From UBA6136 sp044237765 (GTDB lineage Bacteria; Pseudomonadota; Gammaproteobacteria; Methylococcales; Methylococcaceae), in the NCBI GenBank assembly GCA_044237765.1, contig JBIIEQ010000007.1, positions 1 through 64,000 on the forward strand: 64,000 nt of DNA. The letters run 5' to 3'. Position 1 is the first letter of the stretch; every line of letters begins with the position of its first letter. The notes under the pieces were generated by a model, which did no database searches, had not been told where the DNA came from, and saw only the letters and a list, made by a program, of their open reading frames with translations. A program made the translations under genes and the position numbers. Below are positions 42,627 to 50,826 of the stretch, piece after piece.

Positions 42627-45554
42627 TTGTCCGGCCCCCACGACGTTTTCATCTGTCATGACCCGGCATCCGCCGCAACCGTCAAACGGCTGACAGCCGC
42701 CCTGGCGGCGCGAGGTGTGTCCTGCTTTGCCTATGAAGGAGGCCACGGCAGCGACCTGCACCCCAAACTCGCCACCTCCAAAAGCTTTCTCGTTTGGGCC
42801 TCAGAGGGTTTCTTCCGGTCGCGGGCCTGTCAGACCCATCTAGCCATGGCCTGGATCGCTCGTCAGCAAGAGGCTGCCTCAGCTCCAGAGCGGATTCTGG
42901 TCGTGAACGCCGAAACCGGCCTAAAGCATATCTATCCGCTGCACCTCAGGGATCTCATGATCGCCCCTTCATCGGATCAATCCGATATACTGGACATCCC
43001 GGCACTGGCGGAAACTCTGGACCAGTTCTGCACACGATTGAACGGAACTCTTGGGGGGCTATACCCGCAAGCACCCGCCGGCTGGATCGAACCCTATGAC
43101 ACCGTGACGCATAGTCCCGCCCTTTTCGTCGGCAGGGAGCGTGAGTTTTGGGATATTCATGAGGGCCTGACCCACCCATCAAGAGGCGTTCATGGGCATT
43201 CTGCTTCTTTCATCGTGGTCTCCGGCGCTCCCGGATTGGGCAAATCCACCCTGACCCGGGAATATGCTTTTCGCTTCGGTGCAGCCTACCCCGGCGGAAT
43301 ATTTCGCCTTTCGGCACGCGAAGCAACGCCCGCGGCCAGACTCAGGGAACTGGCTGAAAACCCCGCTCTGAAACCTCAACTGCTATCCCTTCTCCGCCAA
43401 ATCAGTCCCGACACCCAGCTAGATGAACAGAGCCCCCTTGCCGCATTAATCTCCGGACTGGAGCACATTCTCGACCACGCTGGCCAGCCTTTCCTCTGGA
43501 TCGTCGATGACCTCCCCGAAGGGATCAACGGGCCGGTCCTCCAGCAGTGGCTGGCTCCCACCTCTCAAACCCAAAACCCGCCGCTGGGCCGAACCATTTT
43601 TGTCACCCGCAGCCCACGCTATGACCATCGGGGGGAACCGATCCATCTGCCGATTCTCGATGAAACCGCCGGACTCCTGGCAATCACTCAGGACAAGGCA
43701 CCCGGACGCGGCGAGGAAATGGACGCCGCGATCTGGTTGAGTGATGCGGTAGGCCGACATCCGCGATTCATCGCCATGATGGCCACCCTGGCCGAAGGAC
43801 ATCGTCGCCATCGCCGGGCTACCTTCAACTGGCTGCTACAGAAACTGGAAAAGAAGAACAAACCCGCCAGCGAATTCAGCCAACACTGGCCCGGACAGTT
43901 TCCTGAATCACGGGAAACTGCCTGCGCTGCACTGATTCTCGAAAGCCTGAGGGCGCTGGGAGGGGCCGGCCGGGACATACTGAGACTGGCCGCAGAACTG
44001 AGCGATGCCCCGCTGCCCCTGGATTTCCTGACCGAATGCCTGGTACTCAGCGGCCTGAGCGCAGACGACCGCAAAGAGGACCTCTTCACCATTTTCCTCA
44101 ACGAGCCACAGGAAGTTCCCCTGTCGCCCGACGCCGCACGCATCTATGTCGAAGAGGGCGCCAGGAGCCTGGTGAAGCATGGCCTGGGAACACGGACAGA
44201 TAACGCATTGCAGATCTATGAGTTGGCCGGCAGGGCCATCAATGAGGTGGTGACCGTCTCACCTCGACAGCTCCTGCTGAAAGAGTCCGCGCTACAGGCC
44301 CTCTACATCATCGCGGAGTCGTGTCATGCCAGCCGGGATTGGAGCCGCCTTGACGCACTGGCGGCTCACGGAAGAAAACTGACCGAGGATCTGCGCGACC
44401 GTCCGATAGAAGCCGACGACAGCGCGGCAGAGGTCACCGGCCGCATTCGTCTGGCTCTCCACCTTGCCGACCTGGACCTCATGCAAGGCGCGCGCAAACG
44501 CGCCATGCAATGGTATAGGGCTGCCAGTGCCTACCTGGTCAGAGCCATGGCAATCGATCCGCAGAATGGCGCACGGCAACGGGACTTTGCCCGCACTCAG
44601 GAGCAGTTGGGTGACCTGCTGGTGGAACAGAAGGATCCCTCATCGGCGCTGGATCATTACCGTAAAAGCCTGGGGATGCGCACCTTCATCGCCAAACAGG
44701 AAACCCTGGGACAGGATCGCCTGCGCGATCCACTGCGACTGAATATCAAGATCGGAAGCCTGCAAAAGGAACTGGGTGACATGGAGGGCGCCCTGCAGAG
44801 CCAGCAAGCCGTTCATGGACTGATCGGCAAACTCCTCCACCTTGCGCCGGAAGACAGCTCGCTGGAATTCGATCTGGCCACCAGCCACGCCGATCTGGCG
44901 GAACTGAATATCGCACTGAAGAACAGCGAAACGGCCATGACCCAGCTGGAGCATGCCCTCGCCCATTTCGAGAAACTGGCCGAGGCCCACCACGAGCAGG
45001 TGCGGTTCACGCGGGCACCGGCCGCCATCCACAATCGTATCGGCGACATGCTGCGCGCCAAGGATGACCTCTCCGGGGCACTCAATCGCTACCGCACCGC
45101 ACTGGCGATTGCCGACAACACAGCCCACATCCAACCCGACAACCCTGAATGGCAAAGGGATGTCGCACTTTGCCACAACAACCTGGGCGATACGCTGAAT
45201 GGCCTGGACGATCCCGCCGAGGCCGACCATCATTTTCAATGCTTTTTGGTGATCGCCGAAAATCCGGCGCATCAGTCGGCTTTCGATGGCATTCGCCGCC
45301 GCGAAATCGCGACGGTTCTGATCAAACTCGGCCGCGGCCGCGAGTTGGAAAAAAACACCGCTGCTGCCCTTGCCCGATATCAGACTGCTCGCGGCATTAT
45401 CGAAAAGTTGGCCATTGAATTTCCGGAAAACAGCCTGCTTCGGGAAGATCTCGGCTGGCTTCGTCACAAGATCGAGCGTTTGACCGAACGACACGAGGCC
45501 GATCTGCGAAGACTGGCCCGCATTCAGGCCACCGAATCGAAACCAGCCCCTTGA
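42627..45554 (+). CDS. TIR-STAND NTPase-TPR protein
   Basis: A 975-residue multidomain protein. Residues 4-140 form a TIR-like domain (HDVFICHDPASAATVKRLTAAL...). At 160-390 is an NB-ARC/AAA-type NTPase: a GRE-type entry (FVGRERE), Walker A GAPGLGKST (200-208), Walker B FLWIVDD (289-295), and a sensor-like IFVTRS (324-329). From about 590 to 955 the sequence is helical with tetratricopeptide-like repeats. This is the architecture of bacterial STAND receptors, several of which act in anti-phage immunity. The usual TIR catalytic motif (SxWCxxE) reads FFRSRACQTH, with His71 at the expected Glu position, so NAD hydrolysis is doubtful. Start is TTG with AGGAGC upstream. It stands alone between mla and argS with no effector or mobile genes alongside. 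Confidence 0.85.
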   Translation: MSGPHDVFICHDPASAATVKRLTAALAARGVSCFAYEGGHGSDLHPKLATSKSFLVWASEGFFRSRACQTHLAMAWIARQQEAASAPERILVVNAETGLKHIYPLHLRDLMIAPSSDQSDILDIPALAETLDQFCTRLNGTLGGLYPQAPAGWIEPYDTVTHSPALFVGREREFWDIHEGLTHPSRGVHGHSASFIVVSGAPGLGKSTLTREYAFRFGAAYPGGIFRLSAREATPAARLRELAENPALKPQLLSLLRQISPDTQLDEQSPLAALISGLEHILDHAGQPFLWIVDDLPEGINGPVLQQWLAPTSQTQNPPLGRTIFVTRSPRYDHRGEPIHLPILDETAGLLAITQDKAPGRGEEMDAAIWLSDAVGRHPRFIAMMATLAEGHRRHRRATFNWLLQKLEKKNKPASEFSQHWPGQFPESRETACAALILESLRALGGAGRDILRLAAELSDAPLPLDFLTECLVLSGLSADDRKEDLFTIFLNEPQEVPLSPDAARIYVEEGARSLVKHGLGTRTDNALQIYELAGRAINEVVTVSPRQLLLKESALQALYIIAESCHASRDWSRLDALAAHGRKLTEDLRDRPIEADDSAAEVTGRIRLALHLADLDLMQGARKRAMQWYRAASAYLVRAMAIDPQNGARQRDFARTQEQLGDLLVEQKDPSSALDHYRKSLGMRTFIAKQETLGQDRLRDPLRLNIKIGSLQKELGDMEGALQSQQAVHGLIGKLLHLAPEDSSLEFDLATSHADLAELNIALKNSETAMTQLEHALAHFEKLAEAHHEQVRFTRAPAAIHNRIGDMLRAKDDLSGALNRYRTALAIADNTAHIQPDNPEWQRDVALCHNNLGDTLNGLDDPAEADHHFQCFLVIAENPAHQSAFDGIRRREIATVLIKLGRGRELEKNTAAALARYQTARGIIEKLAIEFPENSLLREDLGWLRHKIERLTERHEADLRRLARIQATESKPAP

Positions 45555-45634
45555 AAACCGGTCTGATTGTCATCGCTGACGGCTTTTAAGGATAATAGCC
45601 GACCGACTCACCCTCCCCGCCGAACCCCCTTCGA

Positions 45635-47395
45635 ATGAAAAAACGTCTGGAAGAATTACTGCAGGACGCCGTCGCCATCCTCAAAAGCAATGGGGATCTG
45701 CCCACTGAATTGGAACCTGAATGCCTGATTGAAAGGGCCCGCGACGCCCAGCATGGCGATTTCGCCACCAATCTGGCCATGACGTTGGCCAAGCCGGCCC
45801 GCAGCAACCCGAGGGCGCTTGCGGAAAAAATCATCGCCGCCCTGCCAGCGGACCCCGCCGTCATCAGGGTCAAGATCGCCGGCCCTGGCTTCATCAATTT
45901 CTTTATCGACCCGCAGGCGCAGTTCGGCATCATTCGGGACATTCATGAGGCCGCCCATGAGTTCGGCAAGAGCCACAGCGGTGCCGGCCAGCGGGTGCAG
46001 GTGGAATTCGTCTCCGCCAACCCGACCGGCCCGCTGCATGTCGGTCATGGCCGCGGTGCGGCCTATGGCGCGGTGGTTTCCAACCTGCTGGCGGCGATCG
46101 GTTGTGAGGTGCATCGCGAGTATTACGTGAATGATGCCGGCCGGCAGATGGACATCCTCGCCGCCAGCGTGTGGCTGCGTTATCTGGAGGAATGCGGCGA
46201 GAGTCTGGTGTTTCCCAGCAATGGCTATCGCGGCGAGTACGTGCGCGCCATTGCCTTCGACCTGCACAAGGCCCAGAGCGAACGCCTGCGTCGGCCGGCG
46301 GCCGAGGTTTTCGCCGGCATCCCCGCCGACGAGCCGCAGGGCGGCGACAAGGAACTGCATATCGACGCGCTGGTGGCCCGGGCCAAGGAGTTGCTTGGCC
46401 CGGCTGACTATCGTTTGGTGTTCGACGCCGGCCTCAACGATATCCTCGCCGACATCCGCCAGGATCTGGAGGAGTTCGGCGTCCACTACGAGGAGTGGTT
46501 TTCCGAGCGCAGCCTGACTGACTCCGGCGCCGTGCAGCGTTCACTCGACACGCTGCAGACGGCCGGATACCTGTATCAGCAGGGCGGCGCCACCTGGTTC
46601 GCTTCGACCCGCCTCGGCGACGAAAAAGACCGCGTGGTGGTGCGCGAGAACGGCCAGATGACCTATTTCGCCTCCGACATCGCCTACCACATGCAAAAGC
46701 TGGAGCGCGGCTTTGATCGCATCATCAATATCTGGGGCGCCGACCATCACGGCTACATTCCCCGGGTAAAGGCGGCCATCGAGGCGCTGGGCGGCGAGCG
46801 GGACAAGCTGGACGTGCTGCTGGTGCAGTTCGCCGTGCTTTATCGCGGCGAGGAAAAGGTGCAGATGTCTACCCGCTCCGGCGAGTTCGTCACCTTGCGC
46901 CAGTTGCGCAACGAGGTCGGCAAGGACGCGGCCCGCTTCTTCTACGTCATGCGCAAGTCCGACCAGCACATGGACTTCGACCTCAAGCTGGCCACCTCGC
47001 GCACCAACGAGAACCCAGTCTATTACGTGCAGTACGCCCACGCCCGGGTGTGCAGCGTGTTCCGCCAACTCGATGAGAAGGGCCTGCCGCGCAACCTCCC
47101 GAACGGCATGGGGCACCTGAGCCGGTTGACCGAACCGCACGAGAACGCCCTGGTGACCACGCTGGCGCGCTATCCGGAGGTGGTCGAGCAGTCCGCAATG
47201 CAACATGCGCCGCATCATCTGATTCATTACCTGCGCGAGCTGGCCGCCGAACTGCATGGCTATTACAACTCGCACCAGTTCCTGGTCGAGGATGCCGATC
47301 TGCGCGACGCCCGCCTGAACCTGATCGCAGCGGTGCGGCAGGTCATTGCCAACGGGCTGGCGCTGCTCGATGTTTCAGCACCGGAATCGATGTAA
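45635..47395 (+). CDS. argS: Arginyl-tRNA synthetase
   Basis: A 586-residue class I synthetase with the N-terminal additional domain, HIGH-equivalent HVGH in NPTGPLHVGHGRG, and a KMSKS-region variant (VQMSTRSG). The C-terminal DALR anticodon-binding domain (YYVQYAHARVCS...) is complete. The gene is intact but base composition changes inside it: the line 45661-45720 has 34 of 60 G+C, and 46021-46080 has 44 of 60. The high value persists to the stop and drops sharply in the next gene. This suggests a mosaic origin of the 3' two thirds. Confidence 0.94.
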   Translation: MKKRLEELLQDAVAILKSNGDLPTELEPECLIERARDAQHGDFATNLAMTLAKPARSNPRALAEKIIAALPADPAVIRVKIAGPGFINFFIDPQAQFGIIRDIHEAAHEFGKSHSGAGQRVQVEFVSANPTGPLHVGHGRGAAYGAVVSNLLAAIGCEVHREYYVNDAGRQMDILAASVWLRYLEECGESLVFPSNGYRGEYVRAIAFDLHKAQSERLRRPAAEVFAGIPADEPQGGDKELHIDALVARAKELLGPADYRLVFDAGLNDILADIRQDLEEFGVHYEEWFSERSLTDSGAVQRSLDTLQTAGYLYQQGGATWFASTRLGDEKDRVVVRENGQMTYFASDIAYHMQKLERGFDRIINIWGADHHGYIPRVKAAIEALGGERDKLDVLLVQFAVLYRGEEKVQMSTRSGEFVTLRQLRNEVGKDAARFFYVMRKSDQHMDFDLKLATSRTNENPVYYVQYAHARVCSVFRQLDEKGLPRNLPNGMGHLSRLTEPHENALVTTLARYPEVVEQSAMQHAPHHLIHYLRELAAELHGYYNSHQFLVEDADLRDARLNLIAAVRQVIANGLALLDVSAPESM

Positions 47396-47399
47396 TCCC

Positions 47400-47945
47400 A
47401 TGTCGAAAGATCTGAAGCATCGTGTCCCGGGTTTTCAGCAAAAGAAGAAAACCAAACTCGCCTTTCCCCGGCTAGGATGGGTACTTTTGGCGGTGGCGGC
47501 CCTCGCCGGCCTGGCCGCGATGATTCTCCCGCGATACCTGCCGATGTCGCCCCAAAGCAGCCCCTCGCCGCCCGCCTTGCCGGTTGCCTCAATGCCGGAA
47601 CCGCAATTCAGCTTTTTCAAGCTACTCCCGGACAGCGAAAGGAAGATTCCGGAAAGCGAGATCAACAGCGAGAAGCGGGAGGTCCGTCTTGGAAAAACAC
47701 CCGTCGCGGGCCAGTATTTCCTTCAGCTGGGCGCCTTCAGGAGTCAGGAGCAGGCCGAGGCCTTGAAGGCCCGACTGGAAGAGTTCGCGAAACTCAAACC
47801 CCGTCTGGAACAGATCAAGCTGGAATATGCCAGCTGGTACCGGGTCAAGCTTGGACCTTACCAAACCATCCCCGACGCCAATCAGGTCCGGCTGTTTCTG
47901 CGAGACAGGAAGATCGACAGCATCATGCAGGCGCCGGCAAACTGA
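47400..47945 (+). CDS. SPOR-domain membrane protein (FtsN-like)
   Basis: A 181-residue bitopic protein: basic cytoplasmic N-terminus (KHRVPGFQQKKKTK), one transmembrane helix (about 24-44), a proline-rich linker and a C-terminal SPOR domain starting YFLQLGAFRSQEQAEALKARL. SPOR domains bind denuded glycan at the division septum. The layout matches FtsN but the protein is short. A SPOR protein directly after argS is seen in pseudomonads. ATG 47400 is chosen because the longer frame starts inside argS. G+C content is far below that of the argS 3' end. Confidence 0.88.
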   Translation: MSKDLKHRVPGFQQKKKTKLAFPRLGWVLLAVAALAGLAAMILPRYLPMSPQSSPSPPALPVASMPEPQFSFFKLLPDSERKIPESEINSEKREVRLGKTPVAGQYFLQLGAFRSQEQAEALKARLEEFAKLKPRLEQIKLEYASWYRVKLGPYQTIPDANQVRLFLRDRKIDSIMQAPAN

Positions 47946-47989
47946 CCCGATCCTGACTATCCGACCCCGGCCACTCAATCGAAAACACC

Positions 47990-48385
47990 ATGAGAATACT
48001 TCACACCATGATCCGGGTAGGCAATCTGGATCGCTCCATTGCCTTTTACACCGAAGTGCTGGGTATGCGCCTCTTGCGCCAGCACGATTACCCGGAAGGC
48101 AAGTTCACCTTGGCGTTCGTCGGCTATCAGGACGAAAAGGACGGCGCAGTGATCGAATTGACCCACAACTGGGACACCGATCATTACGACCTTGGCAGCG
48201 GCTTCGGCCATATTGCGATTGAAGTCGACGATGCCGCCCGAGCCTGTGAACTAACCCGCCAGCGCGGCGGAAGCATCCTGCGTGAAGCCGGGCCGATGAA
48301 ACATGGCTCGACCATCATTGCCTTCATAGCCGACCCGGATGGCTACAAGATCGAGTTCATCCAGAAGGGCAGCGGGACGCATTGA
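47990..48385 (+). CDS. gloA: Lactoylglutathione lyase (glyoxalase I)
   Basis: A 131-residue single-domain glyoxalase I, the short form associated with nickel activation in bacteria. The N-terminus MRILHTMIRVGNLDRSI with the metal-ligand His5, the Glu of VIELTHNW, GHIAIEV and the C-terminal glutamate in YKIEFIQK match the usual ligand set. It detoxifies methylglyoxal via its hemithioacetal with glutathione. Confidence 0.94.
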   Translation: MRILHTMIRVGNLDRSIAFYTEVLGMRLLRQHDYPEGKFTLAFVGYQDEKDGAVIELTHNWDTDHYDLGSGFGHIAIEVDDAARACELTRQRGGSILREAGPMKHGSTIIAFIADPDGYKIEFIQKGSGTH

Positions 48386-48410
48386 CCTTCGGCCGACTTA
48401 AAGCCCTGAG

Positions 48411-49382
48411 ATGCCCATTACCACCGATATTGCCCTGGCCGTCGAGCGGCTTCGCCAGGGCGGCGTGGTGGCCTTTCCGACCGAAACCGTCTATGGCCTT
48501 GGCGCGGATGCCAGCAACCCTGACGCGGTGCAACGGATATTTGCCATCAAGGGTCGGCCCACCAGCCATCCGTTGATCGTCCATATCGGCGACGCCGATA
48601 GGATGGCGGAATGGGCAAGGGAGATCCCCCCCGCCGCCAAACGACTGGCCGATCGTTTCTGGCCCGGTCCGCTCACGTTGATACTCAAGCGCGGGAAGGC
48701 ACCGCTGGAGGTGACCGGCGGGCAGGACAGTGTCGGTCTCCGCATGCCCGATCACCCGGTAGCGCTGGCCTTGCTCCGCGGCTTTGGCGGAGGCATCGCG
48801 GCCCCCTCGGCCAATCGTTTCGGCCGGGTCAGTCCGACCCGCGCCGACCACGTCCACGACGAATTCGGCGAGTCGGTCGATCTGATCCTGGAAGGGGGTG
48901 ACTGCACGGTTGGCCTGGAATCCACCATCCTCAGCCTGCTGGACGAACAGCCACGGTTGCTCAGGCCAGGGGCGATTGCCATCGCCGAGCTGGAAGCCGC
49001 CATCGGCATGCCTATTCTCGGCCCCCAGGAGCGTGGCGATATCCGCGCACCCGGCTTGCTCGAATCCCATTACGCACCCGATACGCGACTGCTTCCCCGT
49101 CCTCCGGAAGAGCTGGCGGCGACTGTCCTTGAATTGACGGAAACGGGTCTGCGTGTGGCCGTGATGGCCCGCACCGTCTCCGCGGCCGATCTGCCCGCCG
49201 GGACAAATCTGCTGACCATGCCGATTGAACCGGCGGACTATGGGCGGGCACTCTATGCCAGTCTGCGCCGCCTGGACGATGGGGACTTCGATATCATCGT
49301 GATCGAGCAGCCGCCGTCCACAGAAGCCTGGCGAGCAGTGAACGACCGGCTGGGAAGGGCCAGTCATGGCGCATCCAGCTAA
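48411..49382 (+). CDS. L-threonylcarbamoyladenylate synthase (Sua5 type)
   Basis: A 323-residue two-domain protein. The YrdC/TsaC domain occupies about 1-200 (GGVVAFPTETVYGLGADAS, KGRPTSHPLIVH, AAPSANRFGRVSPT). The Sua5 C-terminal domain begins after the linker APGLLESHYAPDT. It makes threonylcarbamoyl-AMP for tRNA t6A37 synthesis. Many gammaproteobacteria carry only the short TsaC form, so the Sua5 form is notable but not rare. It lies 25 bases after gloA. Confidence 0.92.
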   Translation: MPITTDIALAVERLRQGGVVAFPTETVYGLGADASNPDAVQRIFAIKGRPTSHPLIVHIGDADRMAEWAREIPPAAKRLADRFWPGPLTLILKRGKAPLEVTGGQDSVGLRMPDHPVALALLRGFGGGIAAPSANRFGRVSPTRADHVHDEFGESVDLILEGGDCTVGLESTILSLLDEQPRLLRPGAIAIAELEAAIGMPILGPQERGDIRAPGLLESHYAPDTRLLPRPPEELAATVLELTETGLRVAVMARTVSAADLPAGTNLLTMPIEPADYGRALYASLRRLDDGDFDIIVIEQPPSTEAWRAVNDRLGRASHGASS

Positions 49383-49418
49383 ATCCCTCAGATTACCTCA
49401 GTTATCCGAGACCACATC

Positions 49419-50768
49419 ATGATGACCCTAGGCGAACTCGCCGACCTGATTCCCGACGCCAAACTGATCGGCGATGCCGCCGTCGTTTTCAAGGATGTCA
49501 GCACCGACACCCGCAACCTGCCGCCGCACTGCCTGTTCTTCTGCCTGAAGGGCGAGCGTTTCGACGCCCATGACTTCGCCGACCAGGCCGTGGCCGGCGG
49601 CGCCGTGGCGCTGGTGGTCGACCGCCGGCTGGACCTCGACGTGCCCCAGGTGGTGGTCCCGGACGCCCGCCTGGCGCTGGGTTCGGCAGCGGCCGGCTGG
49701 CGGGCGCGCTTCAATATTCCGGTGATCGCCGTCACCGGCAGCAATGGCAAGACCACCGTCACCCAGATGCTGGCCACCATCCTGGCCACGGCGGCGGGCG
49801 AGGACGGCCGGCTGGCGACACGCGGCAATCTCAACAACGACATCGGCCTGCCGCTGACGCTGTTTCGCCTGCGCCCCGAGCATCGCTATGCCGTGGTCGA
49901 GCTGGGTATGAATCATCCCGGCGAGATTGCCTATCTGGCCAGCATCGCCCAGCCGACCGTCGCCCTGGTCAACAACGCCCAGCGCGAGCATCAGGAATTC
50001 ATGGGCACGGTCGAGGCCACCGCCCACGAGAACGGCGCGTCCATCGCGGCGCTGCCCGCCAGCGGTGTCGCCGTATTTCCGGACGATGACGACTGCGCGG
50101 ACATATGGCGCCGATTGGCCGCCGACCGTCGCTGCCTCGATTTCGGCTTCCGCCAGCCGGTAGCGGTCGGCGCCCGGTTCGAGTCGATTCCCGGCGGCCT
50201 CAAGCTCGGTCTGGACACAACCAAGGGGTCGATCGAATGCCGCCTGCACCTGGTCGGCGCCCACAATGCCCATAACGCGGCCGCCGCCGCCAGCGCCGCC
50301 CTGGCCGCCGGCATCGCGCCCGACATCATCCGGCGGGGGCTGGAAGCCTTCACTCCGGTCAGCGGCCGCGGCGTCATCCGTCAGGCACGGGCCGGCGCGA
50401 CCGTTATCGACGACACCTACAATGCCAATCCCGATTCGGTTCGCGCCGCCATCGAACTTCTGGCCGCGCTCGAAGGTCCCCGCGTGCTGGTGCTGGGCGA
50501 CATGGGCGAGGTCGGCGAGCAGGGTCCGGAATTTCACGCCGAGATCGGCGGCTATGCCCGCGAACAGGGCTTGCATGCGCTGCTGGCGCTGGGCGAACTG
50601 ACCCGCGAGGCAGTCTCCGCCTTCAGCGATCCGGCCGGCCGGCATTTCAGCGACATCGACGCGCTCATCGACCAAGCCCACCAACTGGCCGGGCCCGGCG
50701 CGACTCTGCTGGTCAAGGGGTCGCGCTTCATGAAGATGGAGCGGGTGGTGCAGGCGCTGTGCGACTGA
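49419..50768 (+). CDS. murF: UDP-N-acetylmuramoyl-tripeptide-D-alanyl-D-alanine ligase
   Basis: A 449-residue Mur ligase: ATP-binding TGSNGKTTV, the middle-domain motif NNAQREHQEFMGT and the C-terminal DDTYNANPDS. It adds D-Ala-D-Ala to UDP-MurNAc-tripeptide, the last cytoplasmic precursor step. murF is usually inside the dcw cluster between murE and mraY. Here it stands alone. It is also exceptionally G+C-rich (46 of 60 in 49561-49620, 51 of 60 in 50281-50340). Location and composition together suggest transfer, perhaps replacing or duplicating the native copy. Confidence 0.93.
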   Translation: MMTLGELADLIPDAKLIGDAAVVFKDVSTDTRNLPPHCLFFCLKGERFDAHDFADQAVAGGAVALVVDRRLDLDVPQVVVPDARLALGSAAAGWRARFNIPVIAVTGSNGKTTVTQMLATILATAAGEDGRLATRGNLNNDIGLPLTLFRLRPEHRYAVVELGMNHPGEIAYLASIAQPTVALVNNAQREHQEFMGTVEATAHENGASIAALPASGVAVFPDDDDCADIWRRLAADRRCLDFGFRQPVAVGARFESIPGGLKLGLDTTKGSIECRLHLVGAHNAHNAAAAASAALAAGIAPDIIRRGLEAFTPVSGRGVIRQARAGATVIDDTYNANPDSVRAAIELLAALEGPRVLVLGDMGEVGEQGPEFHAEIGGYAREQGLHALLALGELTREAVSAFSDPAGRHFSDIDALIDQAHQLAGPGATLLVKGSRFMKMERVVQALCD

Positions 50769-50826
50769 ACCGTAGACCCACGATTCGACCCCGGTAACCC
50801 GACTCGGCCATACGGACCCCAACGCC

